Shown here: positions 1-8,486 of the stretch, piece after piece | How the letters are laid out: the number at the start of each line of letters is the position of its first letter | How positions within the stretch are numbered: the stretch's first letter is position 1 | Origin: Alphaproteobacteria bacterium | Lineage (GTDB): Bacteria > Pseudomonadota > Alphaproteobacteria > Rhizobiales > Devosiaceae | NCBI GenBank assembly: GCA_018828145.1 | Contig: JAHJWO010000053.1 | Span: 1-64,000 of the forward strand | Direction: 5' to 3' | Length of the DNA stretch: 64,000 bases | Notes under the pieces: model-generated | What the model was told of the DNA's origin: nothing | Database searches by the model: none | Seen by the model: the letters and a program-made list of their open reading frames with translations, nothing else | Program-made: the position numbers and the translations under genes

Positions 1-1
1 G

Positions 2-28
2 CGCAGCATGATCGCTCGCCATGCTGCG
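2..28. repeat. Perfect stem-loop at the window edge
   Basis: CGCAGCATG at 2-10 pairs perfectly with CATGCTGCG at 20-28 around a 9-base loop. There is no T-run on either side. It could be the 3' hairpin of a transcript entering from outside the window or a small palindromic repeat; the sequence does not decide. Confidence 0.4.
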
Positions 29-191
29 GCCAGGTCTCGAACCTGCGCGAGAGGCAAAGCCCGCGCCCGGCTCACCCCAGCCACTGTTCGCCTGCAGGCC
101 GCCCGTGCGGGGTGATGGGGAGATTATGGCATGGGTTTTGGCGAGGGGGATAAGTTGGTGCCGGCCGCCGCACACCCCAGCAATCACGGTC

Positions 192-275
192 GTCACCCTC
201 GGGCTTGGCCCGAGGGGACTGCACTTATCCGACGTTCGGCAAGTGAAGAGCCCTCGGGTCGAGCCCGAGGGTGAC
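192..275. repeat. Inverted repeat built of two hairpins
   Basis: GTCACCCTCGGGCT at 192-205 is the exact reverse complement of AGCCCGAGGGTGAC at 262-275. Each arm is itself a short hairpin (CCTCGGGC..GCCCGAGG type), giving a clover-like palindrome. It lies in gene-free DNA and resembles the REP/MITE-like intergenic palindromes common in alphaproteobacterial genomes. Confidence 0.6.
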
Positions 276-351
276 GATCTGTGGGTGGGCGAGATAGTGC
301 TCCGAAGGCGGGCTTCGCCCCGACATCCGTTCAAGCATGGGCGAGCGCAGT

Positions 352-388
352 ACCCCTCACCCCGCCCTCCGCAAGGGGAAAGGGGGAG
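352..388. repeat. C-rich/G-rich palindromic repeat, short copy
   Basis: A CCCCTCACCC-type left arm is followed by an AAGGGGAAAGGGGG-type right arm. The unit resembles the longer palindrome at 57537-57673 (same CCCTCACCC start and GGGGAGAGGGGG-like core). It is probably a shortened member of the same intergenic repeat family. Confidence 0.4.
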
Positions 389-451
389 CTACGGTGGGTG
401 GGCTGGGCAACATGCAGCGACAAGCGCGGCAGACTCCAGGGCACAAAACAA

Positions 452-482
452 AACGGCCCCCGGAGCGGATCGGGGGGCCGTT
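452..482 (-). terminator. Rho-independent terminator of the popZ-like gene
   Basis: On the minus strand the 10-base stem AACGGCCCCC/GGGGGCCGTT is followed at once by TTTTGTTTTG. It starts 23 bases after the stop codon of the DUF2497 gene, so it most likely ends that transcript. Confidence 0.85.
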
Positions 483-504
483 GAAAACTCAAGTCCTGAG
501 GAAA

Positions 505-1245
505 TTACTCCCCGCGAGAGACGCGGGCGATTTCCTTTTCCACCATGCGCTCGACGACGGCTGGCAGGTTTTCGTCCAGCCATTCCTTGAGCATGGGGCG
601 CAGCATGTCGCGCATCAGCGACTCGATGGTGGCGCCGGCATTGCCGAGGCCAAGGCCATTGAGCTTGGTGATCGAGCTGCGCACGGCCGCCTGGGTGGCG
701 GGTTCGAGCAGCTGATCGGCCATGTCACTGGACAGCGTCGGATCGGGCAGCGGCGCGGCCTGGGCCACGGAGGCCTGGGCGCGCGGGGCGGGCGCAGGTT
801 CCGGCGCGGGCTCGGGTTCCGGCTCGGGCTGGAAGCGCGCCATGGCCATGGGCGGCGGATCGAAGGCGGGCAGGTCTTCTTCCGGCTCGCTCACGTCGAA
901 GGCGATATCTTCCGGCTCGACCAGCTGCGGCGCGGCGGCGGCAACGGGTTCCTCTTCGACGGCAGTATCGGCGAGAATGGAATCGAAGCTGAAGCCGCCG
1001 ACATCATCGTCACCCTCGACGATCTGCGCGGCCGACAGGGCCAGCGGCTCGATATCGTCAAGCATGTCGCTGAGGTCGCGATCCAGCGAATCCGTCGGAC
1101 GGGCGGGCGTTGCCTGCATGGGCGGGGGCGCGGCCTGGATGCTGGGCCGCCGCGGCACTCCGGCGGCATCGTCGTCGGCGATAATCTGCCGGATGGACGA
1201 CAGGATCTCGTCCATCGAGGGTTCTTTGGGTGCCGGCTTGTTCAT
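505..1245 (-). CDS. popZ: DUF2497/PopZ-like polar organising protein
   Basis: The 246-residue protein has the PopZ/DUF2497 layout. A short N-terminal helix is seen at residues 10-26 (motif MDEILSSIRQII). A long low-complexity stretch rich in Pro, Ala and acidic residues follows (about 30-165), then a helical C-terminus (about 175-246, with IESLMRDMLRPMLKEWLDENLP). In Caulobacter, PopZ assembles into a polar matrix through its C-terminal helices and recruits chromosome-segregation and cell-cycle proteins through its N-terminus. The same role is inferred here. It lies downstream of tolC in the same direction, separated by a terminator (1389-1411), and has its own terminator. The family call is firm; polar localisation is inferred. 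Confidence 0.85.
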   Translation of the reverse strand: MNKPAPKEPSMDEILSSIRQIIADDDAAGVPRRPSIQAAPPPMQATPARPTDSLDRDLSDMLDDIEPLALSAAQIVEGDDDVGGFSFDSILADTAVEEEPVAAAAPQLVEPEDIAFDVSEPEEDLPAFDPPPMAMARFQPEPEPEPAPEPAPAPRAQASVAQAAPLPDPTLSSDMADQLLEPATQAAVRSSITKLNGLGLGNAGATIESLMRDMLRPMLKEWLDENLPAVVERMVEKEIARVSRGE

Positions 1246-1388
1246 AGGTGCCTCTTACTCGTGCGCGCCCGAACCAGCCTGCAGCCTCCGCCAATGCGAC
1301 TGACCTGATTCGTTACCAACACCTTAGCGCCCGCGGCCGCAATTAGGAATCGCCAAGCAAGCCGCAACGACTTCTTCCACTAAAACTT

Positions 1389-1411
1389 GTGGCCGGGCAT
1401 TGCCCGGCCAC
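1389..1411 (-). terminator. Terminator downstream of tolC
   Basis: A perfect 10-bp stem GTGGCCGGGC/GCCCGGCCAC encloses a 3-base loop and on the minus strand is followed by AAGTTTTAG. It lies 28 bases past the tolC stop and ahead of the popZ-like gene, so popZ probably has its own promoter between 1246 and 1388. Confidence 0.75.
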
Positions 1412-1438
1412 CAGAACTGGATAGCGCTGCTGGAAAGC

Positions 1439-2818
1439 CTATTCGGCGACGGTGCGCAATTCCTGCCAGACGTCCTCGACAGCCTGATTGTAGCGCACGG
1501 CCGACTTGATCTCGACGGCAAGGCCCAGATCGGCCGCCGTCAGGCGCCCCATGGCCGAGAGCAGGGAGAAGGTGGCAATGACCTTGTTGGTCGAGGCATT
1601 GATCAGCCCCTCGCGGGCGGTGGTCAGCTCGGCCTGGGAATTGAGCACGTCAAGCGTGGTACGGGTGCCGAGGTCACGCTCCTGGATCACGCCGTCAAGC
1701 ACGGTGCGGCCAGCCGAAACGGCGGAGTTGGCGGCGGAGATCTGTGCGTCGGCGCTCTGCATGCCGGCCCAGGCGGAAATCACTGCCTCGCGAATCTGGT
1801 CATAAGCGGACATGGCATCCACCTCCGACTTGATCTGCTCGATATTGGCCTTGCGTACGCCCGCGCCCAGGGCGCCGCCGGAATAGAGCGGGACCGTGAT
1901 GGTGAAGCCCAGCCGGCCGCTGAGGCCCTGCGAGCCACCGGGATTGCTGAAGCCGGTGCCGACCGAGCCATTGACCGAAGCCGACGGGCCGAAAGCGGCC
2001 TGGGCCGCATCGGTGCTGGCCTGGGCGGCGCGAATGGCGGCCTTGGACAGCAGGATGGCCGGATGGCCGACTTCTGCCTCGGAAATTGCCGCCTGCAAGC
2101 TGGCCGGCACGAGGCGGCCGTAATTGTGGGAACTGTCGAGATTTTGCGGGGCCACACCGACATATCGCTGGAAGGTGGCCTGGCTGATCTCGAGGCTGCT
2201 GACTGCGGCACGGTAAGTGGCCTGGCCCTGGGCCAAGCGCGCTTCGGCCTGGGCGACGTCGATTCGGGTGCCCTCACCCACATCGAGCCGGTCCTGCGCC
2301 GATTGCAGCTGGGCCTGGAAGAAGTTCACATTCTCCTGGCGCAGCGCCACCAGCTGGCGGCCGCTCAGCACGGACATATAGGCCTGGACGACAGCGAGCA
2401 GCACGTTCTGCTCGGTATTGCGAATCTGGTGCTCGGCAGCCTCCGCCCCGGCGCGCGCCGCTTCAATCTGCGCATCGGTCTTGTGGTTGTCGAAGATAGT
2501 CTGCTCGTAGGAGAGGCCAGCGGTGTAGCTGGTGCTGTCGGTGAAATTGCCGTTGGGATTGCCCTGCGTGGCCTGCCCGGCCGACCAGGCATAGGTGCCG
2601 CCGACACTGGCGCCGATCCTGGGGCGCATGCCGGCATTGGCCAGCGCGATGTTTTCCGCCGAGGCCTTTGCCTCAAGCAAGGCGGCCTGCAGCTCGGGCG
2701 CGTGATCGTAGGCAATGGTCAAGGCCTGACTGATCGACTGCGCCTGTGCACCACCCACAGACGTGGCAGCCAGACCCAGTGCCAGTATGCTGGCGACCAA
2801 ATTCACGCGAAAGTCCAT
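1439..2818 (-). CDS. tolC: TolC-family outer-membrane efflux protein
   Basis: The 459-residue protein starts with a Sec signal peptide (hydrophobic core 6-20, likely cleavage after AQA near residue 26). Two repeated coiled-coil OEP halves follow (about 30-240 and 245-440), with the alternating Ala/Gln-rich helices of TolC (for example YEQTIFDNHKT and the EAxAGAEAAEHQIRNTEQNVLLAVVQ region). TolC forms the trimeric outer-membrane channel that completes type I secretion and RND/ABC efflux complexes. It is transcribed with pcm (134 bases upstream) towards popZ, a conserved order in Hyphomicrobiales. No dedicated inner-membrane pump is adjacent, so it is probably a general-purpose channel. Confidence 0.93.
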   Translation of the reverse strand: MDFRVNLVASILALGLAATSVGGAQAQSISQALTIAYDHAPELQAALLEAKASAENIALANAGMRPRIGASVGGTYAWSAGQATQGNPNGNFTDSTSYTAGLSYEQTIFDNHKTDAQIEAARAGAEAAEHQIRNTEQNVLLAVVQAYMSVLSGRQLVALRQENVNFFQAQLQSAQDRLDVGEGTRIDVAQAEARLAQGQATYRAAVSSLEISQATFQRYVGVAPQNLDSSHNYGRLVPASLQAAISEAEVGHPAILLSKAAIRAAQASTDAAQAAFGPSASVNGSVGTGFSNPGGSQGLSGRLGFTITVPLYSGGALGAGVRKANIEQIKSEVDAMSAYDQIREAVISAWAGMQSADAQISAANSAVSAGRTVLDGVIQERDLGTRTTLDVLNSQAELTTAREGLINASTNKVIATFSLLSAMGRLTAADLGLAVEIKSAVRYNQAVEDVWQELRTVAE

Positions 2819-2952
2819 TGCCCGACTCCAAACCCCGAAACCTTATGCGCGGCACATGGGGGATACAACCTGCCGCAACAATCCCTTTGGGACTTCAATG
2901 TTCGAATCGTGCGGTCAAGTGCCCATCGTGCAACACAGGCTGCAACAATTCA

Positions 2953-3612
2953 TTAAAAGACGAACTCTTCGTGACGTGTGCTGGCCTGCAGCGGCGGCAG
3001 GAAGGCATTGAACTCGGCTCGCGCGGTTAGTTTACCACCAGCCTTGACGAAGACATGGGCAATGCCGACCGTGCCGGTCCGCAGCAGCGCGACAAGGCGG
3101 CCGCCATCCTTCAGTGCGGCGATAAGGTTGTCGGGCACGCTATCGAGCATACCTTGCGCCAACATTACGTCGAAGCGCCCGGCGCCGAACTGGGTGATAT
3201 CGCCGGTGACGACGCTGGCATTGGCCAGACCAAGACTCGCGAGATTGGCGGCCGCCGCCGCAGCGAGCGCGGCATCCTGTTCGAGGCCGGTGACAGAGCG
3301 GGCCATGCCGGCCATTATTGCTGTGGCATAGCCGGTGCCAGCGCCGATATCGAGCACGGTATCATCAGCGGCGATCTCGGCGAGCTGCAGCAGACGGCCC
3401 AGAGTGGCGGGCGCAGGCATGAATCGGCTGGCGCCGGGCTTGCCAAACCACTGGATGTCATCGACGTAAGCCAGGTCGCGGCGGGACTGCGGCACGAAGA
3501 CTTCGCGGGGCACGAGGCGGATGCGCGACAGCAGCCTCGCCTCGGTGACGCCGCCGGCGCGCAGCTGATTGTCGATCATCACCTGCCTTGCCCGATCGAA
3601 ATCCACCATCAA
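2953..3612 (-). CDS. pcm: Protein-L-isoaspartate O-methyltransferase family protein
   Basis: The 219-residue protein belongs to the PCMT family of SAM-dependent methyltransferases, which repair isoaspartyl residues in aged proteins. Visible features are the N-terminal RxxMIDNQLRAGGV region (8-22), the substrate-side segment MPAPATLGRLLQ (65-76) and SAM motif I VLDIGAGTGYA (86-96). In well-studied Pcm enzymes the segment before motif I is Ser/Pro-rich; here it is the alphaproteobacterial form. True isoaspartate repair by this subfamily is not certain. It lies upstream of tolC on the same strand. Confidence 0.87.
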   Translation of the reverse strand: MMVDFDRARQVMIDNQLRAGGVTEARLLSRIRLVPREVFVPQSRRDLAYVDDIQWFGKPGASRFMPAPATLGRLLQLAEIAADDTVLDIGAGTGYATAIMAGMARSVTGLEQDAALAAAAAANLASLGLANASVVTGDITQFGAGRFDVMLAQGMLDSVPDNLIAALKDGGRLVALLRTGTVGIAHVFVKAGGKLTARAEFNAFLPPLQASTRHEEFVF

Positions 3613-3719
3613 TCCACCCTGCCCCGGTCATATGCCGGACGTGAATATCCGCCACATGCCGAACTGGCAAGCGGGCACGGCGAGGTCAGATTGATATGGG
3701 CTGCATGGCACCCATGCGA

Positions 3720-3746
3720 ACCCCGGCCGTGTGCATCAGCCGGGGT
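3720..3746. other. Stem-loop in the pcm upstream region
   Basis: ACCCCGGC (3720-3727) pairs with GCCGGGGT (3739-3746) around an 11-base loop. It lies between the small membrane-protein gene and pcm, both on the minus strand, so it may end the former. No T-run is present. Confidence 0.35.
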
Positions 3747-3791
3747 CCATCATTGGGAGTGTTGGAGGTCGCAGGGGCAAACCTGCAAGCT

Positions 3792-3807
3792 ATTAACGCG
3801 GGTTAAT
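3792..3807. promoter_or_regulatory. CtrA-like site / inverted repeat upstream of pcm
   Basis: ATTAAC-GCGG-GTTAAT is a perfect inverted repeat containing TTAA-N6-TTAA. The CtrA consensus of alphaproteobacteria is TTAA-N7-TTAA, so the spacer is one base short. A second palindrome, TTCCCGGCCGGGAA, follows at 3816-3829. Both lie in the 294-base gap ahead of pcm. A regulatory role is inferred only. Confidence 0.35.
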
Positions 3808-3906
3808 ACTTCTGGTTCCCGGCCGGGAAACAGGCGCAGCGATGGGCTGTGTCACGGCCCGCTGGCTACTAAGAGGTCTGCAATGCGACGAAGCAGTGAT
3901 GCCGGT

Positions 3907-4107
3907 CTACGCCAGGCCGAAGGACCGCTGCACGGTGTCCAGCACCCTGTCGAGCAGGGGCGGATTGTTCCACAGCATGTATCCGCCTACGGCGATGGCG
4001 GCCAGAAAGACGAGGCCAACAACTTTCTTCAGAACTGAAAAAACCAGCCAGACGACCAGCAGGGCAACGAAGCCCAGTCCAATCATCGTGTAGGTATCGC
4101 CTTCCAT
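3907..4107 (-). CDS. Small two-helix membrane protein, unknown function
   Basis: The 66-residue product has two predicted transmembrane helices (about 8-25 and 28-46) joined by a KK turn, then a short amphipathic tail ending in VQRSFGLA. An AAGGAGA-like ribosome-binding site precedes the ATG (complement of tctcctt at 4107-4116). I do not recognise a named family. It stands alone between tRNA-Cys and pcm. The ribosome-binding site and hydrophobic pattern support a real gene. Confidence 0.6.
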   Translation of the reverse strand: MEGDTYTMIGLGFVALLVVWLVFSVLKKVVGLVFLAAIAVGGYMLWNNPPLLDRVLDTVQRSFGLA

Positions 4108-4271
4108 AAGGTCTCCTGGTCATTCGACGCTGAAGGAATTGCCGCCGGGCATTCCCTGAAAATAACGGTGAGGTTGGCATTCGTCGGGGGTGCCAAAAAG
4201 GCCCGGGGAGCCAATGCTCAGGGGCAGGCGCGCTTCCATGCGCCCGCCTCGCCACGACGAATTGAAGATGC

Positions 4272-4345
4272 TGGAGGCCACGTCCGGAATTGAACCGGAG
4301 TACGCGGATTTGCAATCCGCTGCGTAACCACTCCGCCACGTGGCC
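4272..4345 (-). tRNA. tRNA-Cys (GCA)
   Basis: The minus strand folds as a cloverleaf. Its acceptor stem is GGCCACG/CGTGGCC, the anticodon loop is ATTGCAAAT with anticodon GCA, and the T-arm contains GGTTCAATTCC. The discriminator base is T and CCA is encoded at 4272-4274. Length is 74 bases including CCA. Confidence 0.97.
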
Positions 4346-4438
4346 TCACGTCCGCAGTAACTATTGGACGGCAATCTCTTATGCAAGAGCCTGGCTAACG
4401 GACCGTGAATTTTCTGAACAGACAGACGAGCGGGCGCG

Positions 4439-6985
4439 TCAGCCGTCTTCGCGCAATCGATCCGCGGGCCTTGCGGACATGGCGGACCAGGTCGTCGCGG
4501 CGCCCGTTGCCGTGGTGACGATTATGATACCGGCGGCAAGCAGAGCAAGTTGCAGCGGCTGAACGGCGAAGTCGATCTCGAGCAGGAAGGTCGATGCTGC
4601 CCAGGCGCCGACAAGGGCAATGAGGCCGGCCAGGATGGCGGCGATTGCGCCCAGCAGGGCATATTCAATCAGAAATGCCAGGATGACGAAGGCGCGCCGG
4701 GCCCCCAGCACCTTCATGACGACCGCATCGGCCTCGCGCTGCTGGCGGCCGACACTGAGCGCGCCGGCCAGGACCAGGACGCCGGCAATGACGGCGGTGC
4801 CGCTGACCAGGGCTATGGCGCTGATCAGTCCGTCGAATACGGACTGCACGCGCGCCAGGGCATCCCCCACCGGCACGAATGCCAGCTGCGGCAGCGCCGT
4901 GGTCAGGCGCGTCTCGACAGCCGATGCCTCACCGGGCGACGCCTTTATGGTGCCGAAATAGGATTGCGGAGCGCTCTCGATCAGGCCGGGTGAGGCGATA
5001 ATGCGGAAATTGAAGTCCGGGCTGCGCCAGTCGATGGCCCGGAAGCTGGTGATGGTCAGTGTCAGTGGCCGCCCGGCGATCGACAGGGTGATGGTGTCGC
5101 CCAGTTCAAGATCGAGCGCGTCGCGCATATCGGTGCTGAGGGAGGCCTGGGGCTCGCCGGCATAACCAGCCGGCCACCAGGAGCCTTCATCGATCGGTGT
5201 CCCCGCCGGAAGCTCCGAGGACCAGGTCAAGGCCGTGTCGCCGCGGAACAGTTCGGCGACCTCGCGGGGAACGTCGTCACTTGATGGCGCCGGGGAGCCG
5301 TTCAGCTCAGTGATGATGCCCCGCAGCATGGGAATGGTTGTCAGCGTTTCGACCTGCGGCGTCCCGGCGATGAAGGCCTCAAGGGAAGCCAGTTCGCCAC
5401 GATCCATGTCCAGCAGCACGAAATCGGGCGCTTCGGCGCTGACCTCCGTGGCGATCTGGTTGTTGATGTTGGACTGGGTGGTCACGATAAGCAGGAGCAG
5501 AGACAGCCCCATGCCCATCGACACCAGGACGGTAGTGGTCGGCGCGCCGGGGCGGATGATTGCCGAGACCGCCTGGCGGAGAAGCCGCTGGCGCGGCGCG
5601 GCGACCCTGATCAGGAAACGCCGCAACAGGGCGGCTGCGAGGCGCAGCAGGGCAAAGGCGACCAGCGTGCCGGCAAAGTAGATGGCCACGAGCCGAAGAT
5701 CACTGGCGATGAGCAGGGTCAGGCCGAACAGGACGGCGAAGCCGGCCAGGAGCGGCATGACGGCGCCCGGCATGAGCAAGGCCCGCCAATCGAGGCCCTC
5801 CATCGCGCTGGTCGAGCCGGCACGGAAGAGCAGGGCCGGCCGGATGGCGCGGGCCTGCAACAAGGGCACCCAAGAGAAGATGAGCGCGGTGACTAGGCCA
5901 ATGGCGCCCGCGACCAGCATGGACCGAACATCCAGCACAGGCGGCAGGTCGATACCGATCAGACCCGACAGCAAGGGCAGCAGCGCCAGGGTCGCCGCAG
6001 CGACGATAACCAGACCGATGACAACGGCGATAAGGGAGAGAAGAGCAATCTGCACCAGAAAATGGAACAGCACGCGCCCGCCCTTGGCGCCCAGCGAACG
6101 CATGGTGGCGATGGCGCCCTGGCGCTCGCCGACATAGGCAGCGACCGCATTGGCCGCACCCAGGCCGCCGACCACCATGGAGGAGAGCGCCACGAGCAGC
6201 ATGAAATTGCCGAAGACGCCAATGAAACGCGCAATGGTTGCCGTTGCCTGACGGGGCGACCTGATCTGCCAGTCCCGCTCCGGGAAAGCCTCATCCAATG
6301 CGGCGCGCGCGGCCTCGAAGTCGCCCCCGGCCAGCAGGACCTTGTAGCGGAACTGGCTCAGCACCCCTTCTTCGCGCAGCCCGGCGGGAGCCAGTGCCTG
6401 GGCTGAAATCAGGGCGGGGGCGCCAAGCTGGAAACCGGCAGTCGCTTGATCCGGCAGCGCTTCGATAATGCCGCGCAACTCGACATCAAGCGCCCCGATG
6501 CGAACGGTTTCGCCCACCTGCGCATCGAGGCGCAAAGCCGCCTGCTGGGAGAGCAGCACCCCGAAAGTTCCGCTCCGTTCAGCAAGCAGAGCGCCAATGC
6601 TGCCATCCTGGGCGCCGGCCGCAAGGACAACGCTGCCCACCAGCGGGTAGGCGTCGCTCACCGCCCGAAGCGCGAGAAAGGCGCTCCTGCCGTTGGCGGA
6701 GGCCTGGGAGTTGATCTCGACCTCGCGGCTGACGCGGCCCAGGGCATCGAGCGCGGCCAACACCGTTTCGTCGACATCGATGCGCTGGGACCGCAGCTCC
6801 AGGTCACCCCCCAGGATGAGCCCGGCATCGCGTTCGATGGCGGCCTCGACGCTGCTGCGTACCGCACTGACGGTGCCAATGGCGGCCACGCCCAGGGCGA
6901 GGCAGGCAATCAGGATGACGAACCGCCGGGCGCTGCCACGCAGATCGATCAGCGACACGCGCAACCAGGCTTGCAGACGCCTCAT
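4439..6985 (-). CDS. ybbP: FtsX-like ABC transporter permease (YbbP type)
   Basis: This 848-residue inner-membrane protein has an N-terminal helix (20-42), a periplasmic MacB-PCD-like domain (about 45-245) and a first FtsX block of three helices (about 250-390). Two further helices follow (about 405-460), then another helix with a second periplasmic domain (about 480-700) and a C-terminal FtsX block (about 715-840). This duplicated layout is that of YbbP/DUF214 permeases. Its stop lies 94 bases from tRNA-Cys; its start overlaps the ATPase gene by 4 bases. In E. coli ybbA-ybbP lies divergent from tesA, as here. The transported substrate is not known; lipid or lipoprotein extraction is a reasonable guess. 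Confidence 0.88.
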   Translation of the reverse strand: MRRLQAWLRVSLIDLRGSARRFVILIACLALGVAAIGTVSAVRSSVEAAIERDAGLILGGDLELRSQRIDVDETVLAALDALGRVSREVEINSQASANGRSAFLALRAVSDAYPLVGSVVLAAGAQDGSIGALLAERSGTFGVLLSQQAALRLDAQVGETVRIGALDVELRGIIEALPDQATAGFQLGAPALISAQALAPAGLREEGVLSQFRYKVLLAGGDFEAARAALDEAFPERDWQIRSPRQATATIARFIGVFGNFMLLVALSSMVVGGLGAANAVAAYVGERQGAIATMRSLGAKGGRVLFHFLVQIALLSLIAVVIGLVIVAAATLALLPLLSGLIGIDLPPVLDVRSMLVAGAIGLVTALIFSWVPLLQARAIRPALLFRAGSTSAMEGLDWRALLMPGAVMPLLAGFAVLFGLTLLIASDLRLVAIYFAGTLVAFALLRLAAALLRRFLIRVAAPRQRLLRQAVSAIIRPGAPTTTVLVSMGMGLSLLLLIVTTQSNINNQIATEVSAEAPDFVLLDMDRGELASLEAFIAGTPQVETLTTIPMLRGIITELNGSPAPSSDDVPREVAELFRGDTALTWSSELPAGTPIDEGSWWPAGYAGEPQASLSTDMRDALDLELGDTITLSIAGRPLTLTITSFRAIDWRSPDFNFRIIASPGLIESAPQSYFGTIKASPGEASAVETRLTTALPQLAFVPVGDALARVQSVFDGLISAIALVSGTAVIAGVLVLAGALSVGRQQREADAVVMKVLGARRAFVILAFLIEYALLGAIAAILAGLIALVGAWAASTFLLEIDFAVQPLQLALLAAGIIIVTTATGAATTWSAMSARPADRLREDG

Positions 6986-7689
6986 GACAATGCGGCTTCC
7001 CGATCCAGCTCGCGCAGTTCCCCACGGTCCATGCGCATGCGGCGATCGGCCCGCATGGCCAGACCATTGTCATGGGTGATCAGCAGCACAGCCATGGTGT
7101 TGCGTCGCGCCAGGCCGAACAACAGGTCGATGGCCGATGCGGCGGTTTCCTGGTCAAGATTGCCGGTCGGCTCGTCAGCCAGCAGAAGCCTCGGCCGCGT
7201 GACAATGGCCCGCGCCAACCCCACGCGCTGCTGCTCGCCGCCGGAAAGCGCACTGGGCAGATGGGTCTCGCGCTCGGCCAGCCCCACCTCGGCCAGCGCG
7301 GCCCTGGCGCGGGCGCGTATCTCGGACAGCGGCAGGTCATCGAAGGCAATCTCGAGCGCCAGAGCCACATTCTCGAGCGCGGTCATGGAGGGAATGAGAT
7401 GAAAGTTCTGGAACAGAATGCCGATATTCTGCCGCCGCACATCGGCGAGCTGATCTTCGTCCAGCCCCGTGAGATCCGAGCCGCCGACGGACACCAGGCC
7501 ATCACTGGCCTTTTCCAGCCCCCCGAGCACCATCAGCAGGCTGGTCTTGCCACTGCCCGACGGGCCCACCACGGACACCACCTCGCCCGGGTTTATCGCA
7601 AACGTGATGGACTTGAGGATATGAAGTGCGCTGCCGCCCGACTTAAGGTGCAGGTTCATGTCCCGCGTGCGGGCGATGTTTTCGATCAT
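6982..7689 (-). CDS. ybbA: ABC transporter ATP-binding protein (YbbA/LolD type)
   Basis: The ATPase partner of the YbbP-like permease. From the ATG at 7689 it is 235 residues. Walker A GPSGSGKT is at 42-49, followed by the Q-loop, signature LSGGEQQR, Walker B LLLADEPTGNLD and a His switch in LLITHD. These are typical of the MacB/LolD/YbbA group. The frame is open further upstream to 7833, but that extension would run deep into the divergent esterase gene and carries no ABC sequence. A second candidate start is the ATG at 7659. The stop overlaps the permease start by 4 bases. Confidence 0.88.
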   Translation of the reverse strand: MIENIARTRDMNLHLKSGGSALHILKSITFAINPGEVVSVVGPSGSGKTSLLMVLGGLEKASDGLVSVGGSDLTGLDEDQLADVRRQNIGILFQNFHLIPSMTALENVALALEIAFDDLPLSEIRARARAALAEVGLAERETHLPSALSGGEQQRVGLARAIVTRPRLLLADEPTGNLDQETAASAIDLLFGLARRNTMAVLLITHDNGLAMRADRRMRMDRGELRELDREAALS

Positions 7690-7735
7690 GGGAGCGGGCC
7701 GGAAATTGGTCGGAACGGGTGGGATTGCGGCACTG

Positions 7736-8383
7736 GTGGTGAGGACAAGATGGTGGCAGCGCATGGCCGGCGCAATGGCCCTGACCGGCACGATTGCGGC
7801 ATTGGCACAGCCGGTCATGGCCGAAGAGCCCACAATCCTGCTCTATGGCGACTCGCTGCTGGCCGGTCTGGGACTGTCGGCTGACGAGAGCCTGATGGGC
7901 CAGTTGCAGGCGACCATGGACGCCAAGGGGATAGAGGCCACCCTGGTGAATGCCAGCGTCTCCGGCGACACGACGGCAGATGGGTTGGCGCGGCTCGACT
8001 GGACCCTGGGCGATGCCCCCGATGCCGTCATGCTTGGACTGGGCGCGAACGATATGTTGCAGGGCCTGCCGGCGGCTGATGCGCGGGCAAACCTGGAAGC
8101 GATACTGGCTCGGCTGGAGGCGCTCGACCTGCCGGTGCTGCTCTTGGGCATGAAGGCCAATCGCGGGCTGGGGGCGGACTATGTGGACGCGTTCGACGCC
8201 ATCTATCCCGAGCTGGCCTTGGAGCATGGCGCCCTGCTCTACCCGTTCTTCCTCGAGGGCGTGGCGCTGGATCCCGCTCTCAACCAGCCCGACAGGCTCC
8301 ACCCCAATGCCAAGGGCGTGGCCACCATTGTGGCCGGCATGATGCCGCTAGTGGAGCAGCTGGTTCAACGCGTCGAGCCGTGA
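7736..8383 (+). CDS. tesA: TesA-like GDSL arylesterase/thioesterase, exported
   Basis: SGNH/GDSL hydrolase of the TesA/arylesterase group. The four blocks are visible: GDS with the catalytic Ser (ILLYGDSLLAG), the Gly block (VSGDTTADG), GANDM, and D..H in DRLHPNAKG. A signal peptide is present if translation starts at the GTG at 7736 (RTRWWQR then a hydrophobic stretch, cleavage after VMA before EEPTI), so it acts in the periplasm on acyl esters or thioesters. The frame is open back to an ATG at 7658, but that would overlap the divergent ATPase gene. The divergent pairing with ybbA-ybbP matches E. coli. The start is uncertain. Confidence 0.85.
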   Translation: MVRTRWWQRMAGAMALTGTIAALAQPVMAEEPTILLYGDSLLAGLGLSADESLMGQLQATMDAKGIEATLVNASVSGDTTADGLARLDWTLGDAPDAVMLGLGANDMLQGLPAADARANLEAILARLEALDLPVLLLGMKANRGLGADYVDAFDAIYPELALEHGALLYPFFLEGVALDPALNQPDRLHPNAKGVATIVAGMMPLVEQLVQRVEP

Positions 8384-8446
8384 AGGCCCCAGCCCGGAGC
8401 CACCGTGCCGAAGCGATGAGTTGCCGGTGGCGCTGCGCAAGGGCAT

Positions 8447-8470
8447 GCCTGCCGCCCTGGGGCGGCAGGC
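8447..8470. terminator. Hairpin between convergent genes
   Basis: A perfect 10-bp stem GCCTGCCGCC/GGCGGCAGGC with a 4-base loop lies in the 103-base gap between the esterase (+) and the amidohydrolase (-). It is placed to stop both transcripts, but no T-run follows on either strand. Confidence 0.5.
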
Positions 8471-8486
8471 TGCGCATGTTGCGGAC

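Larger units (their letters stand above)
29..451. other. Gene-free region holding palindromic repeats
   Basis: No reading frame here looks like a real gene; the frames present have no recognisable motif or ribosome-binding site. The stretch holds an inverted repeat (192-275) and a C-rich/G-rich palindromic unit (352-388). In related Hyphomicrobiales valS often lies beyond the popZ-like gene. It is not visible here, so it would have to start left of the window or be elsewhere. Confidence 0.5.

Noticed and set aside
20..60. T-arm-like sequence GGTTCGAGACC on the minus strand near the left edge
   Set aside because: The flanking bases do not form an acceptor stem, D-arm or anticodon arm, so it is not a tRNA.
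1400..2956. A 518-codon open frame on the plus strand
   Set aside because: It is antisense to tolC, contains no recognisable domain and lacks a ribosome-binding site.
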